A stretch of 64,000 bases of DNA from UBA1724 sp963621575 (GCA_963621575.1 CAVFEH010000008.1:1-64000), one strand, 5' to 3'; counted from the first letter of the stretch, positions 33,452-43,302 are shown. Notes: generated by a model not told the origin, from the letters alone. Program-made: numbers and translations.

Positions 33452-34708
33452 CTATTTTCCGATCTTCAGGAGCATGGCGTGTCCGGGGGCGAGCCAGTAG
33501 TTCTCGCCGGAGAAGCCGGAGAGCCCGCCTTTCCGCTTCTGGCTGCAGACTTGGATGTCTTCCGGGGTGCCGTTTCGCCACAGGAGGTCGTTGATGTGGG
33601 TGGAGCGCTTCAGGTCCTTGTTGAGGACCATGACGTATGTGTCGCCGTTTTCGCGATCCCGGAATTCTCCGATGGCCAGGGATTGCCCTGGCTGGGAGAC
33701 GCCCGCGACCAGGCTGTCGGGGCCGGGGGCGTCCTCCCGCTCCATGGGGGCGGTTGGCTGGAAGTGGTAGACTGCCGTGGAGTCCAGGCGGTTCAGGACG
33801 GGCGCCAGGCACTTGATGGTGTTGTTGACGGTGCGCATGGCGTACCAGGTATCGGTGCGGTTGCCGTAGGCGTCCACGGGGGAGTGGCGGTAGTTTGCCA
33901 GCGTGGGGTCGAAGTAGGTGAAGTAGAGGATTCCCTTGGCGCCGTAGAGCAGGGCGCTGTAGACCTCGAAGAAGAGGTCGTTTTCGGAGGGGATGCGGTA
34001 GTCGAGGTGGCCTACGGAGAGGAGGCAGGTCTCCATGGGCACGCCCTTTTCCAGGGCGACTTCGCGGCATTCCGCCAGCTGTTTCCAGTACCCCGGGCGG
34101 AGGGGGGCATCGGGGTCCTCGAAGAGGGAATAGAAGTCGTATCCCAGGATGGGGGGCTTGACGGTGTCCATGTACTGCCTGGCGTAGTCTGTCCAGGTGG
34201 GTGCGCCCAACTGTTCAGGTGAGGCGTAGTTCGGCAGGAGATTGATATAGGGGCGCATGCCGGGGTGCGCCTTCCGGACCTCGTCGGCGGCGATGGCGAG
34301 AGTGGGGAAGCGGCGGGTGTCCGGCTCGTCCTGGAGGACGTATCCACAAATGGCAGGGTGGCGTCCGTAGAATTCCACGGTGTCGCGGACACCCTTCCGG
34401 ATGCCCTCCTCGTCAAGGTCCTCCCCCCAGAAGATGTCGCCGGGGATCCGGTGATGGCCCAAGGCGTGCATCCCGGCCTTCTGGACCTTGTCCAGGCACT
34501 TGGTGGAGGAGGCGAAGCCGGCGATGGTGATGCCCGCCTCGGCCATGTCGTCGAAGACCTTCTGGCCGGGATCCTGGTCGAGCCATTCCCAGAAGCCCCA
34601 GGCGGTGATGGGGAAGTAGTCGGGATCGCCGGGCTGCGGCTGGCCGGCGGCGGAGAGTGTGCAGGAGAGTCCCAGCAGGGCAAGCAGGAGTGCGAGGGAG
34701 CGTTTCAT
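33452..34708 (-). CDS. secreted TIM-barrel glycosidase-like protein
   Basis: This 418-residue protein has a signal peptide (about 1-20) and features of a (beta/alpha)8 hydrolase related to GH2/GH42-type families. FPITAWGFWEWLDQD opens strand 1, GYVLQDEPDTRRFPTL carries a candidate acid/base near residue 128, and LGYDFYSLFEDPD, YGAKGILYFTYFDP and a C-terminal beta domain follow. I cannot name a CAZy family. Its place directly before an acetyl esterase, with a DUF4091 protein upstream, points to glycan breakdown. Confidence 0.7.
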   Translation of the reverse strand: MKRSLALLLALLGLSCTLSAAGQPQPGDPDYFPITAWGFWEWLDQDPGQKVFDDMAEAGITIAGFASSTKCLDKVQKAGMHALGHHRIPGDIFWGEDLDEEGIRKGVRDTVEFYGRHPAICGYVLQDEPDTRRFPTLAIAADEVRKAHPGMRPYINLLPNYASPEQLGAPTWTDYARQYMDTVKPPILGYDFYSLFEDPDAPLRPGYWKQLAECREVALEKGVPMETCLLSVGHLDYRIPSENDLFFEVYSALLYGAKGILYFTYFDPTLANYRHSPVDAYGNRTDTWYAMRTVNNTIKCLAPVLNRLDSTAVYHFQPTAPMEREDAPGPDSLVAGVSQPGQSLAIGEFRDRENGDTYVMVLNKDLKRSTHINDLLWRNGTPEDIQVCSQKRKGGLSGFSGENYWLAPGHAMLLKIGK

Positions 34709-34783
34709 GGTCGTTGCGATGGGGGGGGCGGGGAAAAACAGGTGTGGGGCTAATATATCCGGAGGCGGGGTGTTTACCTAGGG

Positions 34784-34817
34784 AAAAAGAAGGGCCGGAC
34801 GGTGTGGAAACCGTCCG
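34784..34817 (-). terminator. terminator after the DUF4091 gene
   Basis: Read on the minus strand, CGGACGGT pairs with ACCGTCCG and is followed by GCCCTTCTTTTTCCC. Confidence 0.75.
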
Positions 34818-34863
34818 TCCCGTGGGGCAGAGGCGGGGGGTGTGCCCCCCCCCCGGTTGTGTA

Positions 34864-37203
34864 CTAGGGATTCGCCTGTGTGTATTCGTCGAGGAGAGCG
34901 GCGATGCGGAGCTTCTTCGCCTGGATGGGGGCGGGGTCGCGGGACCAGTCCGCCACGTTCTTCACCAGGGAGTCCTCCACCTGGAGCTCCTGCCGGGCGC
35001 GCTCCCGCCAGTCGGCGGGCATGCTGCCGGAGTCCGCCAGGGCCTTCTCCAGAAGGTCCAGGTACATCCAGTCCTCCATGCCGTCGCGCATGCTCTTGAG
35101 CCGTGTGGTGGGCAGGGGCGCGTCCTTTCCCGGATAGATGAGCCGCCCGTCGCCGGGGAAGTTCCGGAAGGATTCGCCCTTCCAGGGCTCGGGGAGGAGG
35201 GTGGAGTCGCCGTCCACGGGGACGGGGATGGGGGTTGTCTTCCCGTCGGGCAGGGTTTCGAGCCAGCGGCAGGTGCTGTAGTAGAGGAAGCCATCGATGC
35301 TGTATTTCCTGGCCATGAAGCCCATGAGGAGGCGATTGCCGGCGGCGGGCAGGTCCAGGAGGACGTTCGCGAAGGGGCTGGTGGGTGCGCAGCAGACGTA
35401 CCAGGCGACCTTGTCGCCGCGGGCGCGGGCGCGGAGGACGGCGTCGGCGTTTCTGTCGTAGGAGGCATTGAGGGGGATCCATCCGTCAATGACCTCGTCC
35501 AGGTCGCTGACCTCCCCGAAGGAGGCGTCGTAGAGGGTGGTCCAGAGGGGGATGCCCGGTGCGACTTCGCGGACGCGCTTCAGGGAGCGCCGGATCATGT
35601 CGAATTTGCTGGCGGGGCTTTCGTCGTAGCAGTAGATGTATGCCTTGTCCAGGATGCCGGCCTCCTTGCAGCGCTTGTAGGCGTCGGCGACCTGGGCCGC
35701 GAAGGCGTCGTCCACCTCCCAGTTGACGTATCCCATGTTGAAGCCGGTGGCGCCGTGCTCCAGGAGCCACTTGGAGTTGTCCACCAGGAAGCTGCGGTCC
35801 ATGCCGTAGTAGATTTCGGCAGGGTCGAGGCGGTGCTGGATCAGCATGGAGGCGATGTCCTTCCAGTATTGCCGGGGGTTGGCGATGTAGCTCTGGAGGG
35901 AACTCTGGTAGGGGAGGCAGCAGGGGGAGAAGTAGGGGACGCCGGGTTTCAGGGTGAAGTCGTGGACGCGGACGGCGAAGGGCATGAGGATGTCCCGGCC
36001 GTTGTCGTCGGAGATCTGGAGGGATCCCCGGTAGAGTCCCGGCTTCTGCTCCTCGGGGACCTGGACATCGAGCCACCAGCTCTGGAAGGTCTCCTTCTCT
36101 AGGTCCACGGGCTTCTGGAGGTATTCCAGGATGGGGTCGGGCCAGTAGCCCAGGTGCTCCATGGTGTACTCGGGGTTGGAGACCTTCACGTATCCCACGG
36201 GGGAGACCTTGAGGGCCTCCGCGGGCAGGAGGACGCCGTCTTCCCGGGCGGGCTGCTGGAGGACCTTCACGGAGACGCCGGGGAGCTCCTCCAGGGCGAA
36301 GGCCACCAGCTGGGCGGATTCGCCTTCGCCGCGGGCGGCGTCCAGGGTGTATTCATGGCCGGGGGCGTTGTAGAAGGCGTAGCCGTTGCGCAGGACCTTC
36401 TCCTCGGGGGCGCACCAGAGGGCGGCCAGGCCGTTGTGGAGGGCGGCCTCATTGCGGAAGATGGCGCTGTCCAGGCGGGGGAAGATGCTGGCGGCCTGCT
36501 TCTGGAGGTATTTCACCTCGTCCCAGGTGTTCTGCCGGCTGCGGGAGATCTTCTGGAGGGCGGCCTGGAGGGTCCGCGCGGAGGGCGGAATCTTGTTGTC
36601 CAGGGCCTTGGCGCGCCACTGGAAGCCCCGGACGACCTCCTGGAGGGCGGCGGCGCGGTTGGCGGCCTCCTCCTCTTCGGAGAGGATCTGGAGGGTGATG
36701 TCGCCGACGTAGAGGGAGTAGCTCTCCTGGGGGCGGGAGGCGAAGAAGTCCAGATACTTGACCTGGCTCAGGTCGAAGCCCTTGACGACATTCAGGTCGA
36801 TGACGATGGTGTGCCGTCCCGGTTCGAACTGGAGGTAGTCGCCTTCGCCCAGGTTCTTGGTCTTGGGGTCGTTGTAGGTGGCCAGGCAGATGTTCACTCT
36901 GCCCTGCTTCTCGCAGTAGACCTGGATGGTGAGGGTCTTGGCGTTGCTCCAGTCACGCAGGCCCTCGGGAAAGTAGAGCTTGGCGGAGGGCCAGCCGTCG
37001 GGGTCGGCTTGATAGGTGAATTTGGCTGTGAGGCCCGATTCGCCGTTGGGCCAGGGGGTCTGCTCCACGGAGGCCTTCCCCGCAGTCAGATTCCACTCCT
37101 TCGCGGGGGGGCGGTCGGCGCGGTTCTCATAGACGTAGACGTCCGCGGCGGAGAGGACGGCGGCGAAAAGGCCGATGGCAAAGAGGGCGGCAAGTCGGTT
37201 CAT
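34864..37203 (-). CDS. secreted DUF4091 (GH123-like) protein
   Basis: This 779-residue protein has a signal peptide (about 1-20, AVLSAAD). An N-terminal carbohydrate-binding-like domain covers about residues 22-180, with VYCEKQGRVNICLATYND. A helical linker comes next. The DUF4091/GH123-like catalytic region from about residue 400 has VRVHDFTLKP, IYCYDESPASKFDMIRR with the DE pair placed like the GH123 catalytic pair, and the C-terminal SMRDGMEDWMYLDLLEK typical of DUF4091. GH123 enzymes are beta-N-acetylgalactosaminidases, but substrate specificity here is unproven. The ATG at 37203 is chosen because it begins the signal peptide. Confidence 0.84.
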   Translation of the reverse strand: MNRLAALFAIGLFAAVLSAADVYVYENRADRPPAKEWNLTAGKASVEQTPWPNGESGLTAKFTYQADPDGWPSAKLYFPEGLRDWSNAKTLTIQVYCEKQGRVNICLATYNDPKTKNLGEGDYLQFEPGRHTIVIDLNVVKGFDLSQVKYLDFFASRPQESYSLYVGDITLQILSEEEEAANRAAALQEVVRGFQWRAKALDNKIPPSARTLQAALQKISRSRQNTWDEVKYLQKQAASIFPRLDSAIFRNEAALHNGLAALWCAPEEKVLRNGYAFYNAPGHEYTLDAARGEGESAQLVAFALEELPGVSVKVLQQPAREDGVLLPAEALKVSPVGYVKVSNPEYTMEHLGYWPDPILEYLQKPVDLEKETFQSWWLDVQVPEEQKPGLYRGSLQISDDNGRDILMPFAVRVHDFTLKPGVPYFSPCCLPYQSSLQSYIANPRQYWKDIASMLIQHRLDPAEIYYGMDRSFLVDNSKWLLEHGATGFNMGYVNWEVDDAFAAQVADAYKRCKEAGILDKAYIYCYDESPASKFDMIRRSLKRVREVAPGIPLWTTLYDASFGEVSDLDEVIDGWIPLNASYDRNADAVLRARARGDKVAWYVCCAPTSPFANVLLDLPAAGNRLLMGFMARKYSIDGFLYYSTCRWLETLPDGKTTPIPVPVDGDSTLLPEPWKGESFRNFPGDGRLIYPGKDAPLPTTRLKSMRDGMEDWMYLDLLEKALADSGSMPADWRERARQELQVEDSLVKNVADWSRDPAPIQAKKLRIAALLDEYTQANP

Positions 37204-37376
37204 GGTCGGGATTCGTGTTGGTGGGACAACGGGGAAAGCGGGGCTGCCGTGCCGCGAGAGAGGCAGGGAAAGGGCTTCTTCGCAGGGGGGGCAGGCGATG
37301 GCTAATATAACCGGCGGCACCCCTGTGGGAATGGTGGATTCGGTGCGGAAATGGTCGGAAGCCATTCCAAAATACT

Positions 37377-38648
37377 CTATTTTTTCGTGTGTGGCTCCTT
37401 TTTTTCGGCGATGGAATCCAGGGCCTTGAGGATTTTTTCGTGGGTGGGGTAGTCCCGGTAGAGGAATCCCGCCCGTGCGAAGGCCTCGGAGCCTTCCAGG
37501 GCCTCGGCGATCTCCTTGCGTTTCAGGAGGCTTCGTTCCACGCCCAGGAGGAGCGGGGGCTCCGGGTGGGAGGCCAGATAGTCCAGCCGGCCGAGGAGGC
37601 CTGCGGAGTGCCAGCGGTGGAAGAGTTCCAGGGAGTAGATCCTGGGGGAGCCGCGCTTGCGGAATGCGAAGTCGGGGAATACGGTTTGTCCGCCGCGGAT
37701 CTTGAGGGGGGAAAAGTCGTCCAGGAGTCTCCAGGGCCCGCCGGCGGGGAAGTTCTCCCGGAGGCGCCGGACCTCTTCGGGGAGGGCGGCGGCGAAGTTG
37801 TGGTAGGGGCATTTCAGGCCGGAGTCCTGGTTCAGGGTGAGCGTGGACTCCCTTTCCCTCCAGCGGACAACGGCCTTCAGCTCCCAGACGGGCATGGTGC
37901 AGACGGCGGGGAAGAAGAGTGCCAGCTGGAGGCCGTATTTCCGGCCATGCTCCAGGAGTGCGGCGGGGCCGTCCACGGTCATTTTGAGGCGTTGGAGGGG
38001 CGCTTCGCCGGGCTTCCTCCCCAGGGGCGGCAGGGTCTCGATGTCCGCCAGGAGCTGGAAGAACCGGAGATACTGGCAGAGCCTGCGGAGCTGCGGGGCG
38101 TCGGTGGCGCCCACGGTGAGGGTCAGGCTCTTGCTGTCCAGGAGCAGTGCCTGGACGACTCCGGTGTCATGGCGGTCCAGGAGTGCGGCGGGGGCGGGGG
38201 CCTCGAAGCGCAGGATTGTCTGGTTTTCGGGGAGGTCCCCGTAGAGATTTCCGGCGGCCAGGAGCGGGCTGCCGGGGAGGAGCCTCCGGAATTCCGCCTG
38301 CCAGGCGTCCGCACGGGGGAGTGGCGCGTCTTCCAGGAGGAGTTGTGCGGAGGCATCCAGGACCCTTGCGCGTTCGGCGGGAAAGTCGATTTTGTCGTCC
38401 AGGGTGCAGTGGCACCGGTCTTCCAGGAGTTTTCGGAGAGCCAGGGCGAATCTGCGGTCGTGGGCGGTCTCCAGCAGCGGCTGGAGGAGTTCGTCCAGTT
38501 CTCCCAGGGGCAGGTGGTTTTGGAAGGCCTCCTGGAAGGCCTGGATCATCTGCTCCGCCAAAGCGAGCGCCTCCGGGGTGCGGTCGGCGAAGCGCGGATG
38601 GAGGCATCCCTGCCGGGAGAATGCGCTGACGTGTGCTGGGAGGAGCAT
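37377..38648 (-). CDS. Bax1-like nuclease (DUF790)
   Basis: This 423-residue protein fits the DUF790 family, whose archaeal member Bax1 is the nuclease partner of XPB helicase. The N-terminal LPAHVSAFSRQGCLHPRF is typical. The C-terminal nuclease core VFPDFAFRKRG ... YSLELFHRWHSAGLLGRLDYL corresponds to the PD...(D/E)xK-like segment of the family, with Arg in place of the usual Lys. It begins 8 bases after the stop of the XPB gene, the conserved XPB-Bax1 gene order. Role: probably DNA unwinding and cleavage in repair. Confidence 0.85.
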   Translation of the reverse strand: MLLPAHVSAFSRQGCLHPRFADRTPEALALAEQMIQAFQEAFQNHLPLGELDELLQPLLETAHDRRFALALRKLLEDRCHCTLDDKIDFPAERARVLDASAQLLLEDAPLPRADAWQAEFRRLLPGSPLLAAGNLYGDLPENQTILRFEAPAPAALLDRHDTGVVQALLLDSKSLTLTVGATDAPQLRRLCQYLRFFQLLADIETLPPLGRKPGEAPLQRLKMTVDGPAALLEHGRKYGLQLALFFPAVCTMPVWELKAVVRWRERESTLTLNQDSGLKCPYHNFAAALPEEVRRLRENFPAGGPWRLLDDFSPLKIRGGQTVFPDFAFRKRGSPRIYSLELFHRWHSAGLLGRLDYLASHPEPPLLLGVERSLLKRKEIAEALEGSEAFARAGFLYRDYPTHEKILKALDSIAEKKEPHTKK

Positions 38649-38656
38649 GGCGGTGG

Positions 38657-40039
38657 TCAGCCGTTGTAGGCGGGGTGCATTCTGCGGCGTTCGGAGGTAT
38701 AGGTCTCCGCGGTGTCGGGGGTGACCAATTCGTACAGGATGGCGGTCTTCCCCTCCGCGGGGCGGAGGATTCTGCCCAGGCGCTGGACGTGTTCCCGGAC
38801 GGAGCCGGAGCCGGAGACCACGATGCCCACGTTGGCGGCGGGGACATCCACGCCCTCGTTGAGGACCTTGCTGGTGACCAGCACGGGATGGCGGCCCTCC
38901 CGGAAGGCCTCCAGAAACGCCATGCGCTCGGTGGTCTTCGTGTGGTGGGTCAGCACGGGCAGCAGGAAGGCGTTTCCGATCCGATAGGCGGTTTCGTTGT
39001 CGGCGGTGAAGATCAGCGTGCGGTCGTGGCGGTGGGCTTCCAGGAGCTTCGCCACCATGCGGAACTTGCTCCGGGGGGAGCGGGAGATGCGGCGCTGCTC
39101 CCAGTAGGCCCGCAGCGCCTGGCGGCCGTTGGGCTGCCGGGCGCAGGCACGCAGGAAGTTCCCCCATCCCTGGCGGGAGCCCAGGTTGATGCCCCTCTCG
39201 TGAAGAAAGCCGATGTAGATCCCCCGGGCCTGCCGGTAGCGCTCCCGCTCTTCGTCGTCCAGCGGCGTGGGGATGGTCTGGGTTTCGTAGGGCGCCAGGA
39301 CGGTCTCCTGGGGGAGGTCGGTGATCTCCTTCCGGTAGCAGATTCCTCCCAGGAGGGTGGCGTATTCGGCGTCCAGGGCGTCGTCGCGCTCCGGGGTCGC
39401 CGTGAGCCCCAGGCGGTAGGGTGCCAGGCACTCCCGGGCGATTTGGGAATATGCGGGGCCGGGGAGGTGGTGGCATTCGTCCACCACCAGCAGTCCGAAG
39501 CGATTTCCCTGGTGTGGCATGCAGAGGAGCGCGGAGTCGTAGGTGGAGACGGTGATGGGGGCGGTTTCGTGGCTGCCGCCGCCCCAGATGCCCGTGGGCT
39601 GCCCGAAGGCGGCCTGGAGCTGCAGGGCCCACTGGGCCACCAGGTCCAGGGTGGGCACCACCACCAGCGTGGAACGCGCGGCGTCGGCGATGGCCATCTG
39701 CGCCAGGAAGGACTTCCCCGTGCCCGTGGGAAGCACCACCAGCCCCCGGCGCTGCTTCCGGCGCCAGGCTTCCAGGGCCTCCCGCTGGTAGAAGCGGGGC
39801 TCCCGGGGGATGGGCGGGAGGCCCTCCAGGGGGAGGTATTCCCGGGCAAGGTCCCGGAAGGGGACGCCGTCCTGGTGCAGGGCCAGGAGGATGGGCGCGT
39901 AGTGGCAGGCGGGGGCGCGGCATGCGTCCACCCTCCGGTCGTATTGGCAGAGCGCGGCCACGGCGGCGGGGAGCGGCGCGGCGGCGGGGCCGTCGTTCTC
40001 CACCAGGAGGGTTCCGGACTGGAAACGGAGGGTCAGCAC
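38657..40039 (-). CDS. XPB-like superfamily 2 DNA helicase
   Basis: This 460-residue helicase has a short N-terminal damage-recognition-like domain, Walker A LPTGTGKSFLA near residue 112, a DECH box VVDECHHLPG, motif III GLTATPERDD, motif IV LIFTADNETAYRIG and motif VI QRLGRILRP. Translation is taken from a GTG at 40039, because the frame upstream of it lies inside the kinase gene. It forms a two-gene unit with the Bax1-like nuclease. In archaea this pair opens and incises damaged DNA; uvrA is also present in this genome. Confidence 0.88.
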   Translation of the reverse strand: MLTLRFQSGTLLVENDGPAAAPLPAAVAALCQYDRRVDACRAPACHYAPILLALHQDGVPFRDLAREYLPLEGLPPIPREPRFYQREALEAWRRKQRRGLVVLPTGTGKSFLAQMAIADAARSTLVVVPTLDLVAQWALQLQAAFGQPTGIWGGGSHETAPITVSTYDSALLCMPHQGNRFGLLVVDECHHLPGPAYSQIARECLAPYRLGLTATPERDDALDAEYATLLGGICYRKEITDLPQETVLAPYETQTIPTPLDDEERERYRQARGIYIGFLHERGINLGSRQGWGNFLRACARQPNGRQALRAYWEQRRISRSPRSKFRMVAKLLEAHRHDRTLIFTADNETAYRIGNAFLLPVLTHHTKTTERMAFLEAFREGRHPVLVTSKVLNEGVDVPAANVGIVVSGSGSVREHVQRLGRILRPAEGKTAILYELVTPDTAETYTSERRRMHPAYNG

Positions 40040-40059
40040 GGCGCGGGGCGGGGCAGGGG

Positions 40060-42315
40060 TCAGCCGGGGAGGGTCACGTCGGATTCCAGGGCCTTGAAGA
40101 TCCGCGTGAGGGACTGCAGGAAGCCCAGCAGCATGGTCTGCCCCTCCTCCTTGCGGCCCTCGCGGAAGGCCTCCATGAGGGCCACGGTCTTTTCGGAGTG
40201 GTCCAGCAGCCCGATGGCGGCCAGCATGCCCTTGAGACGGTGGAGCAGCGCCAGGGTCTCCTTTGCGTTTCCCTGCTGGGCGTAGCTGCCCAGGTTGTCC
40301 AGGAGGGGGCGCCAGTCGGCCAGGGTCTGCCCCAGGATCATCTTGATGGTGCCCAGCGGAAGCTGGTATTGCTCCTGCATGAAATCGTGCATGCGGCGGA
40401 TGATGGCTTGTTCCGGGGCCTCGGGGATCTCCTGCCGGTCGTCCCGAAGCTCCCGTTCGGCGGTGACGCCCAGTGCCTCGGCGATGCAGAGCAGCAGCTG
40501 GTCGCGTTCGAAGGGCTTGGGGATGAATCCGGTGGAGCCGGCCCCCAGGGCCTTCTCCACGTCCTCCTGGTAGGCGGAGGCGGTGAGGGCCACGATGGGC
40601 GTGGTGGCGGTGTCGGGGAGTTTCCGGATTTCGCGGATGGCGGTGTATCCATCCATGATGGGCATTTGGATGTCCATGAAGATGACATCGAAATGCTGTT
40701 CCCTGCAGAGCTCCAGGGCCTCGCGGCCGTTTTCGGCGGTGCGGTAGGGCAGTCCCACGGATTGGCAGATGGTCTCCAGGAGGAAGAGATTTGTGAGCGT
40801 GTCGTCCACCAGGAGGGCGCGGCGCTTCCGGAGTTCGGCCCGCGGGAGTTTCACGTGGTAGAGGTCGGAGAGGTGGACCTGTTCCTCGGGGCGCGCGGGC
40901 GGGCACTGGAGGGTGAAGAAGAAGTCGCTGCCCTCGCCGGGGTTGCTGGAGACTTTCAGTTCGCCGCCCAGCAGTTCCACCAGGGCGTGGGAGATGGTGA
41001 GGCCCAGGCCCGTGCCGCCGTACTTCCGGGCGATGGCCAGGCCCGCCTGTTCGTAGGGGCGGAAGAGGTGTTTTTGCTCGCTTTGGGTCATGCCGATGCC
41101 GGAGTCCCGCACGGAGAAGTCCAGCTTGAGCAGCGGCGAGTCGGGCTGGGGGGTGGCGCGGATCTCCAGGACCACCTCGCCGCGGTCGGTGAATTTCACG
41201 CCGTTGCCCAGGAGGTTGTCCAGAACCTGCCGCAGCAGGGAGGGATCCGTGCGCACCAGCAGGGGGGCCTCGCCGGGGAAGTCCAGCTGCACCTTCAGGC
41301 CCTTCTTTCCTCGGGCGGCCTGGCGGGCGAGGGTGACCCGCTCCTGGGCGAAGGCGCGCAGGTCGAAGCTGACGGGGGAGGGCGCCAGCTTTCCGGCGCG
41401 GAGCTTGGTGAAGTCCAGGATCTCGTTGATGACGTGGACGAGACCCTTGGCGCTGGCGTCGATGACCTTGAGATACTGCTGCTGCTGGTCATTGAGCTGG
41501 GTCTCCTGGAGGCTTGCAAGGAAGCCCAGGAGGCCGTTCATGGGAGTCCGGATCTCATGGGACATGGTGGCGATGAAACGCTCCCGGGATTGCGCCTCCC
41601 GGCGCACCCGCTTCAGCAGTTCCGCCAGCCCCTCTTCCAGGAAGGGGTCGCCGGGCTCGGAGGGATTCTGGGGGAGGGGGTCGCCGTCGCCCTCCAGGAG
41701 GGTGGCCGTGGGCAGGGCCAGGTAGTTTCCCAGGACCCGCCGCTGGCGCTGTTGCTGCCGCCAGAGGATCCGGAGCGCCCAGAGTGCGGCGCCCAGGAGG
41801 GGGGCTGGCCAGAGGAGGCAGAAGAGCAGGGTGCCCCAGACGGAGTGCGTGAGGGCCTTCTGGTCCTGGAGGATCTCCTCGTGGGCCTTCTGCAGGGCGG
41901 CCTCCAGACCCTCCAGCGCGCGGGAGCGGTCCCGGGAATCCCGGAGGGCGTCCAGCGCGCGGGAGATGGCGCGGTGCTGTTCGGAGAGCTCCCGGAAGGC
42001 GTGCAGGGGGACCTTCCCCGGCAGGTCCAGAAGATCCTGCAGCCGCTGCTCCTGGACGTGCTGCTCCCGGGACGCCTGCGCAAAGAGGTCGTCCCGGCGC
42101 TCCGGACGCGCATTGAGCTGGGCGTCCAGGGCCATCTGGGTCAGAAGGGACTGCCGCTGCCAGCCGCGCTGGAGTTCCAGGAGCCGCCGGGAGAGGGCGG
42201 CCTCGCGGGAGGCGCGTGGCAGGAGGAGCGCGCCTGTCAGCAGTGCGAGGAAGGCGTACGCCGCCAGTCCGGCGAGGAGGGGCCAGGGTTTCCTTGGGAG
42301 GTCGGGGAGGCGCAT
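40060..42315 (-). CDS. hybrid sensor histidine kinase / response regulator with Hpt
   Basis: This 751-residue protein has two membrane helices (about 12-33 and 160-185) flanking a helical periplasmic sensor. A HisKA domain carries FIATMSHEIRTPMNG, and an HATPase domain has NLLGNGVKFTDRG, DSGIGM and GGTGLGLTISHALVE. A receiver domain has VIFMDIQMPIMDG with the phospho-acceptor Asp, and a C-terminal Hpt domain has LLHRLKGMLAAIGLLD. All steps of a phosphorelay are therefore in one chain. The signal and final output are unknown. It ends 20 bases before the XPB start. Confidence 0.92.
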   Translation of the reverse strand: MRLPDLPRKPWPLLAGLAAYAFLALLTGALLLPRASREAALSRRLLELQRGWQRQSLLTQMALDAQLNARPERRDDLFAQASREQHVQEQRLQDLLDLPGKVPLHAFRELSEQHRAISRALDALRDSRDRSRALEGLEAALQKAHEEILQDQKALTHSVWGTLLFCLLWPAPLLGAALWALRILWRQQQRQRRVLGNYLALPTATLLEGDGDPLPQNPSEPGDPFLEEGLAELLKRVRREAQSRERFIATMSHEIRTPMNGLLGFLASLQETQLNDQQQQYLKVIDASAKGLVHVINEILDFTKLRAGKLAPSPVSFDLRAFAQERVTLARQAARGKKGLKVQLDFPGEAPLLVRTDPSLLRQVLDNLLGNGVKFTDRGEVVLEIRATPQPDSPLLKLDFSVRDSGIGMTQSEQKHLFRPYEQAGLAIARKYGGTGLGLTISHALVELLGGELKVSSNPGEGSDFFFTLQCPPARPEEQVHLSDLYHVKLPRAELRKRRALLVDDTLTNLFLLETICQSVGLPYRTAENGREALELCREQHFDVIFMDIQMPIMDGYTAIREIRKLPDTATTPIVALTASAYQEDVEKALGAGSTGFIPKPFERDQLLLCIAEALGVTAERELRDDRQEIPEAPEQAIIRRMHDFMQEQYQLPLGTIKMILGQTLADWRPLLDNLGSYAQQGNAKETLALLHRLKGMLAAIGLLDHSEKTVALMEAFREGRKEEGQTMLLGFLQSLTRIFKALESDVTLPG

Positions 42316-42333
42316 GGGGTGCTGTGTCTTGCG

Positions 42334-42379
42334 GAAAAAAGGAAGGGCAGCTTCCCGCCTGGGTGGCGGGGCGCTGCCC
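42334..42379 (-). terminator. terminator after the surface-repeat gene
   Basis: On the minus strand GGGCAGC pairs with GCTGCCC around an inner GCC-rich stem, followed by TTCCTTTTTT. Confidence 0.75.
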
Positions 42380-42450
42380 GTTCCGCCGCTAGCCCCCGCG
42401 GGGGGCGCGGCGTTCTTCGCCGTGGGGAAAATCCGCAGGGATTCCGCGCA

Positions 42451-42993
42451 CTAGAAGCAGATGTTGAGGATGGGGAAGAAGGGCAGGGTGGACTGCTTGG
42501 CGATGTTCACCAGGCCAATCTGCACGCCTTCCAGGAACTCGGTGTAGTTGACCAGGCCGATCTCCAGGCCGCGGAATTCCAGGGAGGAGTTGATGAGGCC
42601 CAGCTGGATGCCGCTGGCGCGGCTGTTGGCGGAGTTGACCAGTCCGGCGACGATGCCCCAGGAGGTGTCGGAGACATTGACCAGGCCCACCTGCAGGCCG
42701 GAGAAGGAGCCGCTGGTGTAGTTGACCAGGTTCACCTGGAGGGCGGCCACACGGGCGGCCAGGTCGGGTCCCTGGTCGCGGGAGATGGAGACCAGTCCGG
42801 CGTCCAGTCCGGTGATCTGGCAGTTGCTTCCGTAAGGCAGGTTCAGCTTCAGGCCGGTGATGGCGATTTCGGGGGGCACCAGCTGCAGTTTGGGGGACCA
42901 GATGCTGAGCTGGAGGGCGGTCTGGTCGAAGGCGAAGAGGCTGCCGGCGGCGAGGGTCATTGCCATGACCAGGAGAAGAAGGGCTTTTTTCAT
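42451..42993 (-). CDS. LA_2272-type surface repeat protein
   Basis: This 180-residue secreted protein has a signal peptide (about 1-20, MKKALLLLVMAMTLAAG) and at least five copies of a short repeat of the form GLQxGLVN-x8-G (for example GLQVGLVNVSD, GIQLGLINSS, GLEIGLVNYTE, GVQIGLVNIA). This is the pattern of LA_2272/LA_2273 family cell-surface repeat proteins. It probably folds as a beta-repeat at the outer membrane. AAGGAG lies upstream of the ATG at 42993. The function is unknown. Confidence 0.8.
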   Translation of the reverse strand: MKKALLLLVMAMTLAAGSLFAFDQTALQLSIWSPKLQLVPPEIAITGLKLNLPYGSNCQITGLDAGLVSISRDQGPDLAARVAALQVNLVNYTSGSFSGLQVGLVNVSDTSWGIVAGLVNSANSRASGIQLGLINSSLEFRGLEIGLVNYTEFLEGVQIGLVNIAKQSTLPFFPILNICF

Positions 42994-43302
42994 GGAGGCG
43001 ACTCCTTGTTTTCTGGGGGAGTGTGCGGGTGTTGACGGGATCCGGAGGGGAAAGCGTGGCGCGCGCGTCCGGGCGTTGCCCGCCCAGGGGCGCGGAATGG
43101 GAATAAAAGTAACTCCCATTCGCCATTTTGCCCCACGCCCCCTGAAGAAAATACCCCCACTCCGCCTCCGCCAAAACGGCGCCGCGGGGGGGGACGGGGC
43201 GGTGGCGGACGCTGGTGGAAAAATCGCCCGGAGGGCTTACATTTTGCCGTTTTCCCTCACCCGTATCTTCTTCCAACCCAAAAAGAGGAGAGTCTGTCTC
43301 TT

